Shown here one piece after another: positions 10,780 through 21,162 of a stretch of 64,000 bases of DNA. Both the position numbers and the translations under genes were made by a program. The stretch is from positions 8,789,452 to 8,853,451 of the forward strand of contig OU862933.1 in NCBI GenBank assembly GCA_917880885.1. The letters run 5' to 3'. The notes under the pieces were generated by a model. That model made no database searches. It was not told the DNA's origin and saw nothing but the letters and a program-made list of their open reading frames with translations. Origin of the DNA: Limnephilus marmoratus. Its lineage: Eukaryota > Arthropoda > Insecta > Trichoptera > Limnephilidae. Each line of letters starts with the position of its first letter. The first letter of the stretch is position 1.

Positions 10780-11035
10780 TAAAGTAAATTAAATTAAAAC
10801 AAATAACTTTGTAAAAACCATATAAAATCAATATTATCAACATGTTTCGAAAACTATGTTTTCTTCATCAGGATAAGACTAATATGTACCCTAATTATTT
10901 ATTATTAATGATGAAGATGAAGAAAACATTAAAAAAATTGATAATATTGATTATACGAGTAGTGTGGTTTTACAATGTTATTGGTTTTCATTTAATTAAA
11001 ATTGACACCACAAAGTGTATTTGAAAAGTATGAAG
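10780..11035. mobile_element. inverted pair of Penelope-type terminal repeats
   Basis: The minus-strand ribozyme unit (about 10880 down to 10785) is mirrored by a decayed plus-strand unit (10910-11030) with 'gatgaagaaaacatt', 'ttgataatattgatt' and 'ttttcatttaattaaaat'. The plus part also matches 53950-54030, including 'caccacaaagtgtatttg' against 'cgccacaaagtatatttg'. Inverted terminal-repeat arrangements are known for Penelope-like elements; no coding part is present. Confidence 0.55.
10834..10877 (-). ncRNA. candidate type I hammerhead ribozyme (Penelope-type)
   Basis: On the minus strand: helix I 5' arm TTATC, catalytic core CTGATGA (10871-10865), helix II GAAAAC-ata-GTTTTC, core GAAA (10848-10845), a very short helix III (C-at-G), GTT cleavage triplet, and helix I 3' arm GATAA (10838-10834) that pairs exactly with TTATC. 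Both invariant core boxes are intact. Minimal hammerheads with tiny helix III are known from the terminal repeats of Penelope-like retroelements and from retrozymes. No reverse transcriptase lies beside it. Self-cleavage is inferred from sequence only. Confidence 0.7.
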
Positions 11036-11435
11036 TGAATTATAAAGGTTACTGTCACTTCACCTTTTTTCGTTTATAAAAATAATGAATAACCAAATCA
11101 TGCAAGCAATGGCCGTCGATCACTTTTTGGATTACATTACAATTATTTGGAAGTGTCTATAGTAAATTTCAACACAAAGCGTTGAGTTACCACTTTCTAT
11201 TACTGCTTAAATCATGTATCCCACAGGATTAAAGAAGGGGATGAAACTACTTTTGGTTGTTCGTATCAGTTTGTGCCGTAAAGACCACAAAAATACTCTG
11301 ATGCTGTCGGCGTACTGTGTACTAAATAGACCGAAGGGGTTAATAAAAATTATTAAAGAAAAAAACTTTCGCTAATAAATTTATTTATTTTTCTTTAAAC
11401 GGTATTAAAAAAACTGAAACGTTCTAGTATCCTAC

Positions 11436-11758
11436 TGTGGTGTATCGTAAAAGCTTCCGCCTTGTAGACACAGATGGCGGTGATATCATCTATCTGTAGA
11501 TTCCGCTAGAAGGAAGGCAGCGTAGTGCCAAAGTTCTCCGCCAGGGATCGGAGAGGCTGAGAGGGTGTGTTTCAGAAAACACTCGCCAGAACTACTTTAG
11601 CTGGCTTCTAGTTAGGTAGACTACCGCAGTCCCAATTGTATACGCGAAGTATAAATAAATCCAGATAACGAACCAGATTCTATTTATTCAAAGAAGTTAT
11701 CTCTATCCAAGTGTGTTGGAGAATCTGCCAATGTGTCTTCAAATAACAGAACACTACA
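11436..11758. mobile_element. solo LTR with 5-bp target duplication
   Basis: A 323-bp unit begins TGTGGTGT and ends ACACTACA (near-perfect inverted ends, TG..CA). It is flanked on both sides by CCTAC (11431-11435 and 11759-11763). It contains 'gtataaataaatcc', which could serve as TATA or polyadenylation signal in the plus orientation. No primer-binding site or polypurine tract flanks it, so it is a solo LTR from homologous recombination. A 5-bp duplication fits Ty3/gypsy, Bel-Pao or Copia. Confidence 0.75.
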
Positions 11759-11924
11759 CCTACTATTTTGAGTATTATTATATTCAGTTAGGTTAGGTTT
11801 TATTCACCCTGTAGTTCAATAAAATGCTCTCCTTATTTTATAACGGAACGCAGCCGAACGACGTGTTTCGGCGTGTCAAAAAAACTGTCATGTCGGATAT
11901 TCGAGACTCCGCCGGGATTACACA

Positions 11925-12015
11925 AACACGCACACACACGCCCAGTGCACAAGACAGTAAGTACACACCACGGTAAACACCACAGTACACACCACGATAC
12001 ACACCACAGTAAATA
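11925..12015. repeat. CACACCAC-type low-complexity minisatellite
   Basis: Imperfect repeats of 'cacaccacagtaaa' preceded by a (CA)n-like stretch. All overlapping frames on both strands (up to 119 codons) owe their length to this composition. Confidence 0.65.
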
Positions 12016-12329
12016 CACACGAGCCTCCCTCCAAACCGGTACCACTTGTCAGCGGGAAATAATAATAAGCCGAATATGAATAAAGAGAAAATAAAGCAGA
12101 ACCTTTTGTGGCCACTTGTAATAGAAACTCGCCCGGCAGCCTCCGTCCGATCGAAGTAATTACGTGTTTTTGGTAATTTTTTTTGGTGTTTGGACAAGAT
12201 GTTGTTAGCGTGTCTTTAGTTGTAACATACTACATTAGTAAACTAATATCATAGTAAGAAATAATTTTTTAGGATATGTCAGATATTTCTCCACAACGGA
12301 ATTAATTATTTCTTTTTTATGTAAATACC

Positions 12330-12563
12330 GCAGAAGAGTCCCCACTGTTCTCAAATATCTGGAGCCAGTGAGACCAATTCATCCCCAATTGGGGTATGTT
12401 GTAAGGCTGAAATTAGTAGGGAGTACCATCAAGATATTCAGATCTTGTCACCAAACACGCCTAAAGCTATTTCAAGCAATGTTTCAAATCTGAATGGCGG
12501 TTTTAGACCAGGGCGATTCTTAGAGTATCTTCTGAGTAACGTGCTGTGAATTATTCCATGTCA
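12330..12563 (-). mobile_element. SINE S1, minus, headless
   Basis: Minus-strand S1 body: 'gagccagtgagacc', 'ccccaattggggt', 'atttcaagcaatgtttcaaa' and 'agagtatcttctgag' are in family order. A separate S1 head remnant (cgaccacggaggccgtca) is at 12837-12856, so the 12572-12690 minisatellite and neighbouring sequence may sit inside this copy. Confidence 0.7.
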
Positions 12564-12571
12564 ATTCAATT

Positions 12572-12690
12572 GATCCGGCGACAATTTGCCCGCCGACAGT
12601 TGTCCCGCTGACAGATGATCCCCCAGACAGTTGATCCGCCGGACAGTTGATCCCTCTGCAAATTGATCCCACGGACATTTGATCCCCTAT
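12572..12690. repeat. 16-bp GC-rich minisatellite, about 7 copies
   Basis: Degenerate tandem units of the form 'gacagttgatccgccg'. It stands out from the AT-rich surroundings and breaks the S1 copy. Confidence 0.65.
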
Positions 12691-12972
12691 ATTTTAGAGG
12701 AAAACCTAAAAGATATTTCTTCAAGTATGCAAGTATGCAAAGAGGATATACGGCCATACAATCACAGTCGATATACTTATATCTGCAGGCGTCTTGAAAA
12801 TAAACCCGTTACAAAAATATTTTTACTTTTTGCCTCTCGACCACGGAGGCCGTCAAAATATGTTGTAAGTAGTAAAAAACAATATAAAATAACCGGGGTA
12901 GCAGAATCGACCTATCCAACACTTTAAACAATTTGCCAACTAGTGGTCCTATCAATAATGAGTTTGAGAGTT

Positions 12973-13134
12973 CTTCTTCTTCTTCAATGGCGCTACAGCC
13001 CAATTCGAGCCTTGGCCTCCTTCAAAATAAGCCTCCACCGCCCTCTGTCCTCGGCCGTCTTCTTCCAATCTGCAACCTGGAGTAATCCTCTTGCATCCTT
13101 CCTGACATCATCCTCCCATCTCAGTCTAGGTCTG
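12973..13134 (-). pseudogene. 162-bp RTE-type LINE insertion with 13-bp target duplication
   Basis: The minus strand encodes the last 46 or so codons of an RTE-type ORF2 in one open frame (begins RPRLRWEDDV, has GRWRLILKEAKARIGL) and a stop, then a short 3' UTR ending in an AAG-repeat tail. The flanks carry the same 13 bp, gagtttgagagtt, at 12960-12972 and 13135-13147, the hallmark of target-primed reverse transcription. Extreme 5' truncation leaves no catalytic part. Confidence 0.9.
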
Positions 13135-13206
13135 GAGTTTGAGAGTTACAAATTTAAAAAAAAATTGATTAGAAGTAAAATGCTAATAAAAAAATCATGT
13201 AAATGA

Positions 13207-13250
13207 GTTTCAACTGCTCCCGACTGTCCGAAGCCAGTAAGACTACATGT
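13207..13250 (-). mobile_element. SINE S1 3'-end scrap
   Basis: Minus-strand match to the S1 terminus: 'caactgctcccgactgtccg' and 'agccagtaagact'. Confidence 0.5.
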
Positions 13251-13254
13251 GTAA

Positions 13255-14525
13255 AATGCGTAGTCCTTTATGTAAAACTAATTCACTAAAACATTATTTA
13301 GTGTTGTCATACTGAGAAAATGTTTGTTTTAAAATTCTAAGTTTAACATTTAAAACTATCTAAACATGAAGACGGTATACCACATCGTGTAAATTTTGGA
13401 ATCAGGCCGCTAACAATAACATTCCACATATTTACGTATGTAGATGGCGAACACCTTTTTTGATTTATTGAAATAAAAAGCACCACCAAAAAGCGTGTTT
13501 TATTTTATTTTGCGAAGCTCAGGCACAAATATTTGAATGTTTTACGATAATTTTCCAAAAAAAAATAATTTTCCACCTTATACAATACAATCATAACCGA
13601 AAATGGGGTTTGTAAGTAGGAGATTATGAAATTGAAAATTATTATTTTCTACGGCTTATAAATAGACTAATTAAAAAATTATTCGATTATTTCATAGGCA
13701 AATACATATATATTTGTTCTACTCACAGTATTTTATTAAAAAATCTAAAATATTTCAAATTTAAATCCTATTTAGATACAATTTAGATTAATCTTTACGA
13801 CGAATTGGCTTACAGTATAAACATAAAAAATATGCTAAGGATAATATGAAGCTTTTACTAGCTTTTATATGTATTGGAATTACAATAAAATTTTTATTTA
13901 CATAACAAAAAATATAAGCGTAAACCACTAAAAAAATGGGTTTTTCATGACTTAACTAAGAAGTAATACAAAAAACTTTTTTTTTAAATACCCCTTTATG
14001 GCTAAAACTATTTTTAAGGTTTTCTATGTTCTAACTTTTTTTTCGTTCTTATAAAATTACGCACAATATAAATAAAAACCACTTTTTCGCTTATTTGCCT
14101 CTTGCAAATAAGATGCTCGATTTTAAATTTTGTAGGCTGAGAATCGAAATATTTCTGGCGTTTATATTCCTCTTAAGCGGTTTTGCGATTTTAAACAGTT
14201 GTGAAGCAAATTACCAATTGAAAAAAAACGCATGCCGTTGGTATAAATTTTAATTATTTTTTTCACCGTGGACTCTGGCACGTTGCGTATTCATGGCGTT
14301 AAATGAAAAATATTCATTTAGTCATTAAAGAAATGTCTAATAGGCTGGCAAGTCCACCCTCCCACACACATCCGCAACTATATTAATTACTGCTTTTAAA
14401 TGAGCTTACTAACTTACCGGAATGCTTCGCAGTGGCCACTGGGTAAAATTAAATTCGAATTGTAATAGCTTTTTTTTAAGAGATTTATAATACATGAATT
14501 AAGTTTTGAATTGTATATTTATAAT
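13255..14525. other. AT-rich stretch without recognised features
   Basis: No ORF of interest, no tRNA-like box and no inverted repeat of note were seen. Several A/T homopolymer runs occur. Confidence 0.5.
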
Positions 14526-14530
14526 TTTAA

Positions 14531-14804
14531 TGTAGAGTAATTAAGTATTTTATATGGGAAGAATACGATAGATGGCGGTAAGCATTTAGCTTGCGCCATA
14601 GCTCGCCAGATGGCATTGGCGTACAAGAAGCAGTATCAGACATAGACTTTACGAACTCCCCAGGCAAGAGCCCAGAGATTTACCTATCACCGAATAGTAA
14701 ACAGTCGTAGCTATGCAGCTAGGTTATTCAAGTAATAAACACATTTTATATAAAAGAACCTTTATTAATAATTAATATCTGTCGAGGAAAGTGCAGACAT
14801 AACA
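14531..14804 (+). mobile_element. orphan 5' LTR of a Ty3/gypsy-type element
   Basis: Ends 'gcagacataaca' directly before a primer-binding site. The 5' boundary TGTAGAG at 14531 is my best choice but uncertain. An AATAAA lies near 14733. LTR ends usually read TG..CA, as here. No second LTR was found nearby. Confidence 0.6.
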
Positions 14805-14806
14805 AC

Positions 14807-14824
14807 TGGCGCAGCCGGTAGGAC
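14807..14824 (+). other. tRNA primer-binding site
   Basis: TGGCGCAGCCGGTAGGAC begins 2 nt after the LTR end. A TGGCGCAG(T/C)CGGTAGGA site is a common primer-binding site of insect Ty3/gypsy elements and complements a tRNA 3' end (CCA to TGG). Confidence 0.8.
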
Positions 14825-15135
14825 ATGAAAAGATTTGGGCAGAGAGAGTTTTAATTAATTGCGTGTTATTTAAAAAATGGGTAATTTGTTCGTGATAAAA
14901 TAAAATGCGTTAATGTGTGTTAGTAGAAGGAATTTGTCATTGCCTATAACTACGACTTTTTAATAATTGGCCTTACAAAGAGCATGGCCTTCTATGGTCC
15001 ACCCACCTCGTACAGCTTGTTATCCAATAATTGTAGGCAACGCACTAGTTTCAATATATGTTTTTAGGAGTGATTTACTTTTTGAAACTGTAGAAAATAT
15101 GAAATTGACAGTAAGTATGACGTCTTGTCCTGATT
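14825..15135 (+). pseudogene. remnant of LTR-element leader
   Basis: Follows the primer-binding site. A short frame starts at the ATG at 14877 but ends after eight codons, and the sequence soon meets the LINE at 15140. No gag or pol motif is visible, so the internal region is almost entirely lost. Confidence 0.4.
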
Positions 15136-15139
15136 TTTA

Positions 15140-15750
15140 CTTCTTCTTCTTTATGTGCCGTATCAGGTTCCCCCGACGTTGGCGATCACTATTCAAAATG
15201 TCTCTCTGTCTTGCGCTGCCCGGAATAGCTCCTCCACACTTCTAATGCCGGTCCATTCTCGTATATTACGCAGCCAAGACATTTGTCTCCTACCAGGCCC
15301 TCGGCGACCCTCTATCTTGCCTTTAAATATTAAATGGAGCAAGTGATACTTCTCCCCTTGAAGCATATGACCCAGATATGAAATTTTCTGATTTTTATTA
15401 ACGTAAGCAGTTCTCTATCTGCTCTAGCCCGCTTGAGAATTTCTATGTTGATGATCATGTCGGTCCATGGGACCTTGAGTATTCTCCAGTGAAGCCACAT
15501 TTCAAAAGCCTCTAACCTGTTCATGGTATTTACTTTCAAGGTCCATGTTTTACATCCATAGAGCAAGACCGACCACACATAACATTTTAGCATTCTCTGC
15601 CTTAGTTTTAAGCTGATATTGTCATTGCAGAAGAGGAATTTCATTTTAATGAACGCAGTTCTTGCAGCTTCAATTCTGCATTTAACCTCTACATCTGGGT
15701 CAAGAGTCTCCGTGAGAATACTGCCGAGGTATCTAAATCTTTTACTTGCT
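15140..15750 (-). pseudogene. RTE-type LINE remnant, C-terminal ORF2 (family L-b)
   Basis: The minus frame 15644-15330 includes MLKCYVWSVLLYGCKTWTL and RLEAFEMWLHWRILKVPWTD, diagnostic of the RTE/BovB C-terminal region, preceded upstream by a frame with the usual 'RYLGSILTETLDPD'-like block (15740-15650). The 3' end lies at the TCTTCTTC tail at 15140. One replacement of a usual Glu by Lys in GCETWTL and several frameshifts mark it as dead. A sister copy is at 24675-25690. Confidence 0.85.
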
Positions 15751-15814
15751 AAATGAATATATCAACGCTCCATAGCTATAATTTATGCCAAGTAATAAAA
15801 GTATTCAAAAGTCT

Positions 15815-16120
15815 TTCACTTGATATAAGAAATGAGTAAAACAAAAATAAATTCAGATACAAAATTAAAAAATGGATTAACGAACAAAAAAACCATATTA
15901 CCAAATTATAACATAAAATAATAAAACATTACACGTAACACACAATACCATAATAAAACACATATCATTCACTTACATACAACTCATAATATAAGCCGAT
16001 TTTTTTTTTCATTACTGGTTTTACATATTTTTTTTCATTCTTATTGAATTTTTGTTTTATAAAATGGGGGCCTCAGCACGGGCAAGTCACCGAGTGAAAC
16101 CAACATTATTAAATTATATT
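15815..16120 (+). mobile_element. 3' end of a CR1/Jockey-type LINE (family L-e)
   Basis: Matches the last 300 bp of the element at 45595-46600: an A-rich end of ORF2, then the 3' UTR signature 'aaaatgggggcctcagcac'. Only the end of the coding frame remains. Confidence 0.7.
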
Positions 16121-16123
16121 TTT

Positions 16124-16500
16124 CTAGCTGAAGTCCCCGGCGATGCGCGGGATTTATATAGAGTTTTCGAAACCAAATGAGACATTGACTTTTTTCTTGT
16201 TTTGAAAGTCACATGTGTAAAATTTCATCAAACTCGGCATAAAACTGTATGTAGATTTGCATATAAATAAAATCCCCACCGCCCGCTTGCCAGCGCGCTC
16301 GTCCACCACATACAGACATTCTTCTGTATTCAACTTCTTCTATATTTCAACCAATTTACACAAAACCTTTTCAAATTATAAACCAAAATCTTTCTCATCT
16401 ATATTGGTGAAAACCACACGAAAATCCGTTCAGTAGTTTTTGAGTTTATCGCGAACAGACAGACAAACAGACGCGGCGGAGGACTTTAATTAATAAAATT
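16124..16500 (+). repeat. interspersed repeat G, copy 3
   Basis: Begins 'ctagctgaagtccccggcg', shares 'tttcaaccaatttacacaaa', 'tattggtgaaaacca' and 'gagtttatcgcgaacagaca' with the other G copies, and ends in the (ACAG)n-type tail and 'cggaggactttaatt'. Longer at its 5' side than copies 1 and 2. Confidence 0.65.
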
Positions 16501-16504
16501 AGTA

Positions 16505-17420
16505 GAGAAAATGTAAATTATTGTATCAAAATAAAAAATGTTTTAAATTATGAATTTGAAAACTATACCTATAACTAGAAACTCCAGACCTTACTGTTCA
16601 AAAGTTGACACTTGAGACAAATCTTTTCTCTTATAGTTAAGATTAAAATTTAATTATTTAATAATACTTTAGGCTATATTAATACCTTTAAATAGTTCTC
16701 CCTAAATTGCTAAATTGATTGCCTATTTCAAAGTGACAGATATTTCCAACTCGTATTCGAACTCATTGAAGACTTCTTGAATTGAATCTTGTGTCAGTCT
16801 AATTCAATTTAGCCTAAGAGATTAAAAAACGATAGGTACGACAAATGATTTATAAATATGATATTAAAAATACGTAAAAAAAAATATAAAGCCGTTTGAG
16901 ATGTTTTTGGTTTACTATATTAATAAACAATGAATAAAATAAAATGATTGCATTCTTACAAAATTCAAAATATTATTTAATTTTTACATAATTATTCTCG
17001 GAAAAATTGAATCATCATCATTAGATGAAGCCATCAATATAATATACTCGTAGTATATACCTACTTTTGGTAATTATTACAACACCCCTTAAATAATCCC
17101 GTTGGACCACCCTACTGATTGATTCTCAGAAAGAAGAGGCGCCACCACACACCGCCACTGTTCCTCCGCTGAAAAAACAACGGCACGACCTTTATTACCA
17201 AACCATGACTGGCCGTTTGCCCCCGAATCTGGTAGTGGCGGCTCGTGGTAAATGCCGTCAGTATTTCAATTAACTGGTATATCCTGCCGATTTTAAATAC
17301 ATTTTTTTCTGACAATTTAAATAATATTTTTGTAAGTACAGAAATACACTTATAAGATAGTCTATACACTTCCTAAATACAGATTCTGAAAGTATAGACC
17401 GACGGGTAGGACCTAGCATC
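16505..17420. other. no feature recognised
   Basis: AT-rich to 17100. Then 17100-17250 is GC-richer (repeated 'cgccac', 'ggcggctcg'), but no family or frame is recognisable. Confidence 0.4.
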
Positions 17421-17424
17421 ACCA

Positions 17425-17698
17425 GTAAAAAAGTGCGATGAGAAGGCAATGGGTCGAGAGAGTCCGGCCGCGGGGTCAAATGGTCTCCCATAACCAGTCT
17501 CTCCCGATCTGCCTCGCAGTAGGTGGGCAAACTCATCCACTTCCAAGACCTAGACAAACCTCACCCAATGAACCTGGGCACCCCTGCTAAGTCACCAAAT
17601 GTAGCGAATCACTTTGAGTGACTTATGGCAGGGGTGTTTGTTATCCGAGAAATGGTTCCAGGGACGGCGCGCGGTAACCATACTCGCCCTCCAAATTA
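17425..17698 (-). mobile_element. SINE S2 5' portion, minus
   Basis: Contains, on the minus strand, the S2 5' half including 'ggtgacttagcaggggtgcc', 'gaggtttgtctaggtcttgg' and the start of the central block. The 3' hairpin is missing, which is unusual because SINE copies normally lose the 5' end. Confidence 0.7.
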
Positions 17699-17729
17699 TA
17701 ATAATTGAAAAATAATATAATACTAATAA

Positions 17730-17852
17730 ATCTAAACGAAACATGAAACAGAAAAAAACAAATAAAACAAGAAAGGTAACGGTTGCAACTGGGAATCGAA
17801 TCGGGTACCGGGACAACGCCTCTAGCCACTTGACCGATTTGACCTGATTTTT
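17730..17852 (-). mobile_element. SINE S3-like, tRNA-derived head on minus strand
   Basis: The minus strand shows an A-box-like 'caagtggctagaggcg' and B-box-like 'gattcgattcccagttg', then body sequence rich in TTTCTG. Related to the copies at 2585 and 33220. Confidence 0.6.
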
Positions 17853-18014
17853 TAATGTCATTTTTTTCGGTCTTATATTTCAATTTCAGAATTGTCCTCA
17901 ATTAATTTTTCCCATATGATAATGGAATCCCATCACGAATTAGCAGTTTCAAACAAACAACTTTGCATTGTCAATTACCAAAATGATTACGCAAGGTTAG
18001 AAAGATTATTAATT

Positions 18015-18625
18015 TACTAGCTGATCCGGCGAACTTCGTACCGCCTCAGAATCAAAAACTGTTGTCAACTTATTAGCTGAATTGATCTAAATTGTTTCTC
18101 CCTGCGTATACCATACCTTGATCTAAATTGTTTCTCCTTGCGTATCCTTTCCCCCCTCGCGTTCCCTCTCCCTCTCCCCACTCCACTTCTCCCCTTCCCC
18201 CGTTCCGCTAACCCCCCTTCCTGAGTTCCTTTCCCCCCTCCCCCTCCCCCCTCCCCCCCTCCCGCTCCCCCCTTCCCCCTTCCCCCACCCCTCTCCCCCC
18301 TTCCCCCTCCCCCTCCCCTCTCCCCCCTCCCCTCTCCCCCCTCCCCCCTCCCTCCTCCCCCGGTTCACAGTTCAATATTATACCCCTTACAATATTGCTG
18401 CAGTTCTTTCAAAATAGGAGAATTCGTTCCATACAAAATGTATGGGGAAAATAATTTTCTTCGGAGTGGAACACCCTTTACTTTTAGGGGTATGAAAAAT
18501 AGATGTTGGTCGATTCTCAGACCTACCAGATAAGCACACAAAATTTCATCAAAATTGGTCCAGCCGTTTCGGAGGAGTATGGTAACAAACACTGTGACAC
18601 GAGAATTTTATATATTAGATTATTA
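18015..18625 (+). repeat. interspersed repeat with internal CT-rich tract
   Basis: Begins 'ctagctgatccggcgaactt' and ends 'ttttatatattaga'. A near-pure C/T tract (18140-18362) sits in its middle, beside a short direct repeat of 'gatctaaattgtttctcc'. The 3' part (aaatttcatcaaaattggtc, agccgtttcggaggagta) is a common insect repeat signature. The Gly/Arg-rich minus-strand frame in the CT tract is a composition artefact. Confidence 0.65.
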
Positions 18626-18984
18626 GAGGTTGTGCGGCTTAAGGCATCCGCTTTAATTATTCTAACACGTCCCTGTGCGTTTATGAGAGATGTTATCAGC
18701 AATAATATAACAGAGCGCCATTTTCACGACGCTATTTTAATGGTCAGTGCAGATGAATATATGTAATATTCCATCATTATATTGAACACAACATCCCGCA
18801 TTATATTGGTAGGGAATTAACTAGTTACTACCACTTATTAGCTGGTCCATACCTACTCGTAGGCAATTAATATGTCTATCTTCTCATCTGTGAACTGGTT
18901 TTATAAAACCTTTTTTAAATGGTCACCTTACACATACCGAAGATAGGATATTCTTGTTCTTAGACTAAAGTCAATCTTTCATCC

Positions 18985-19262
18985 TATCACAACAGAGTGG
19001 AAGATACTATCAGTATCGCCCTGGTGTAAGACCACCATTCAGAATTGAAAAGTTGCTTGAAAATGGCTTTAGCCGTGTTTAGTGACCAGATCTGAATAGC
19101 CAGGTACTTCCCAACCTTCCTCTTCCCCACCTCCTTCCCCTCCCCGCTACCTTCAGCCTCACAACATACCCCAATTGGGGATGCCATAGTCTCACTGGCT
19201 CCAGACGGGAGCAGTTGAGGTTCTTGTGCGGTATTCACTGTAAAAAAAAAAAAAAAAAAAAA
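18985..19262 (+). mobile_element. SINE S1 body with poly(A) tail
   Basis: S1 body from 'agagtggaagatactatcag' to 'gtgcggtattcactg', then a run of 18 A at 19243-19260. The tRNA-like head is missing. The continuous poly(A) suggests a relatively recent insertion. Confidence 0.8.
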
Positions 19263-19719
19263 CAAATAAGCTGGTGTCAAGAAGAATCCCTGATTTAAAA
19301 AAGGCATCATGGCCGATCACCATTTTCGGAATATTTTAACTGTGATCAGAATATTCTCTACGAATACTCACGATAGTAAGGGAGACACAACGATTTCTAC
19401 AAGACCTATGTGAGCTGGGACAAATATGGTCTCCTGTGACTAACGGGTTAGTAGTGTCCGACCGAACTTTCGGTTTCGGTTTCGGCCAAAAAACGAGTTT
19501 CAGCTTAGTTTCGTTTTCGGCCACCATCCAGCCGAAACTACGGCCGAAACTGAATTCGGCAGGTTTCGTTCTGCGATCGGACATGTTCGGTGCACTGAAC
19601 TGCGAGCCACAAAGTGTCATTTTGCTGCGTCCGCGCACATAGTGGTGTCAGGACTTGATTCACTTGTCCATCATCATCATTATCATCATCATTACATAGT
19701 ATAAAATGAAGTCGCTCAA

Positions 19720-20215
19720 AATGTATGTGCGCGTTAATCTTTTAAACTACGCAACGGATTTTCATACGGTTTTCACCAATAGATAGAGTGATTGAAGAGG
19801 AATGTTAATATGTATAATACATGTAAATTATATTAGAGAGAAGCCGAGAAATTCAAAGAAAACATATTTTTGTGCGATTTAAAACGGCTGACGGGCCGTA
19901 CTACAGTCACTTTTGAAATTCGTTCTACGGAAGAAATTGGAAAATAGATGTCTTAGAGTAAGTAGGCATTTGATTTGAATTATTTTATTTGATGAAGTCG
20001 CTCAAAATTATTTAAGATTTAAGAGGAAGGTTTATATGTATAAAAACATGCTTATTATAGTAGAGAAAAGTCGAAAAATTCAAATATTCAATTCAGGCAG
20101 CGGGCAGCGGGCAGCTGGCAAGCGGGTGGTGTGGATTTTATAAAGGTTGGGTAATAGCGTTGTGTTTCGTTAGCCACAGCAACTTGTGGCCGGGTCTGCT
20201 AGTTATATTATATAT
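19720..20215 (-). repeat. interspersed repeat G, minus, two partial copies
   Basis: The parts 19720-19860 and 19985-20215 each begin with 'tgaagtcgctcaaaat', so this is a duplicated or broken G copy. The second ends, in sense, with the family start 'ctagcagacccggccacaag'. It lies inside the hAT-type element. Confidence 0.6.
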
Positions 20216-20344
20216 TCATAAACCAAAATCCGCCAACTTTGCGGTAGTTCGGTTTATTTGTTGTGAAATTGGAGGTGTTTATACTTAACATTATTTCGAA
20301 GTAGGTAAGTTTTATTTCGCTACTATTAAAATGATTTAGTTCAT

Positions 20345-20502
20345 GATAGGCCCTGAGGAAAATAATTTCCCTGAGGGCCTATGTCATCTTTGGGGATGCT
20401 GTGTGGAGGGATTTTTAGGGAAAGGAAGAAGAAGAGGTTTCTGGGAAGGAAAAGGGGAGGATAGGAATCTGGGGTTCAGTGTGTCCTGGTCATCCACCTT
20501 TT
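20345..20502 (-). mobile_element. SINE S2, 3' half (split copy)
   Basis: Minus S2 with the 3' hairpin (ccctgaggaaaataatttcc at the low-coordinate end) and the pyrimidine-rich zone. It breaks at 'catccacc' and its 5' half resumes at 21013. Confidence 0.8.
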
Positions 20503-21012
20503 TTTTATTTTTTATTTTATTTATTTAACCAACACACATAATATATAATTAACCAATGTATATAATATATAATATTAGTGGTAACAATACCTCCCTAATT
20601 GAGAAATTCTCGTGTTTAGAGAGGGAGCACTATCAGATTGACAGTACTATTATACATACTTAACAGTTGTTACAATTTGGATGTATGTAGAACTAATTTT
20701 TTTATAACAAATGAATAATCAGTTGACATTTTTTTGTAAATAATGGAAAATTTTTATACATAATGAAAATATATGTAGGCATTTTTTTTGTACATAATAA
20801 AAGATAATGTAAAATTTTCATACGTAGAGAAAATATAAGTTGGAATTTTTTTGTTCATAGCGGAAATATAATTGACACATCGTAACACATACCTAAATCT
20901 AGTTAATAGTAAAATGTTTTTTAAGTTTTTGTTTAAAAATTTCATAATTCCTTTCAGATTGAATTTCTTTAGGGAGTTCGTTAAAGTATTTTATGGCTGA
21001 GTAGTACCTTAA
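20503..21012 (-). pseudogene. CR1/Jockey-type LINE 3' fragment inserted in the SINE (family L-f)
   Basis: The minus strand near 21008-20900 reads YYSAIKYFNELPKEIQSERN and continues to a stop, which is the typical ending of CR1/Jockey-group ORF2 proteins ('..FN.LP..I'). An AT-rich 3' UTR and a T-rich stretch (the poly(A) tail in sense) lead to 20503. It splits the S2 SINE. Short 'acctt' matches at both borders are too small to claim as a target duplication. Confidence 0.75.
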
Positions 21013-21162
21013 AGACAAACCTCATCCCATGAACCCGGGCACCCCTGCTAAATCACCAAACGTAGCGAACCACTTGGGGTGACCTATGGCAGAGGTGTTG
21101 GTTATGCAATAAAGGTTCCCGGGGCGGCGGTACCCAGTCCTGCCTCCCAAATTAGTTTGTTC
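21013..21162 (-). mobile_element. SINE S2, 5' half (split copy)
   Basis: Continues the S2 copy of 20345-20502: 'gaggtttgtct', 'ggtgatttagcaggggtgcc' and 'ggtaccgccgccccggg' in sense orientation. Confidence 0.8.

Noticed and set aside
11838..12197. 119-codon minus frame rich in Val, Cys and Tyr
   Set aside because: Its length follows from CACACCAC repeats; other frames are open too.
18123..18368. Gly/Arg/Glu-rich 81-codon minus frame
   Set aside because: Produced by the C/T-rich low-complexity tract inside a repeat.
20495..21020. Target duplication around the L-f LINE in the S2 SINE
   Set aside because: Only 'acctt' is shared and the SINE consensus itself has a similar string there, so it is not informative.
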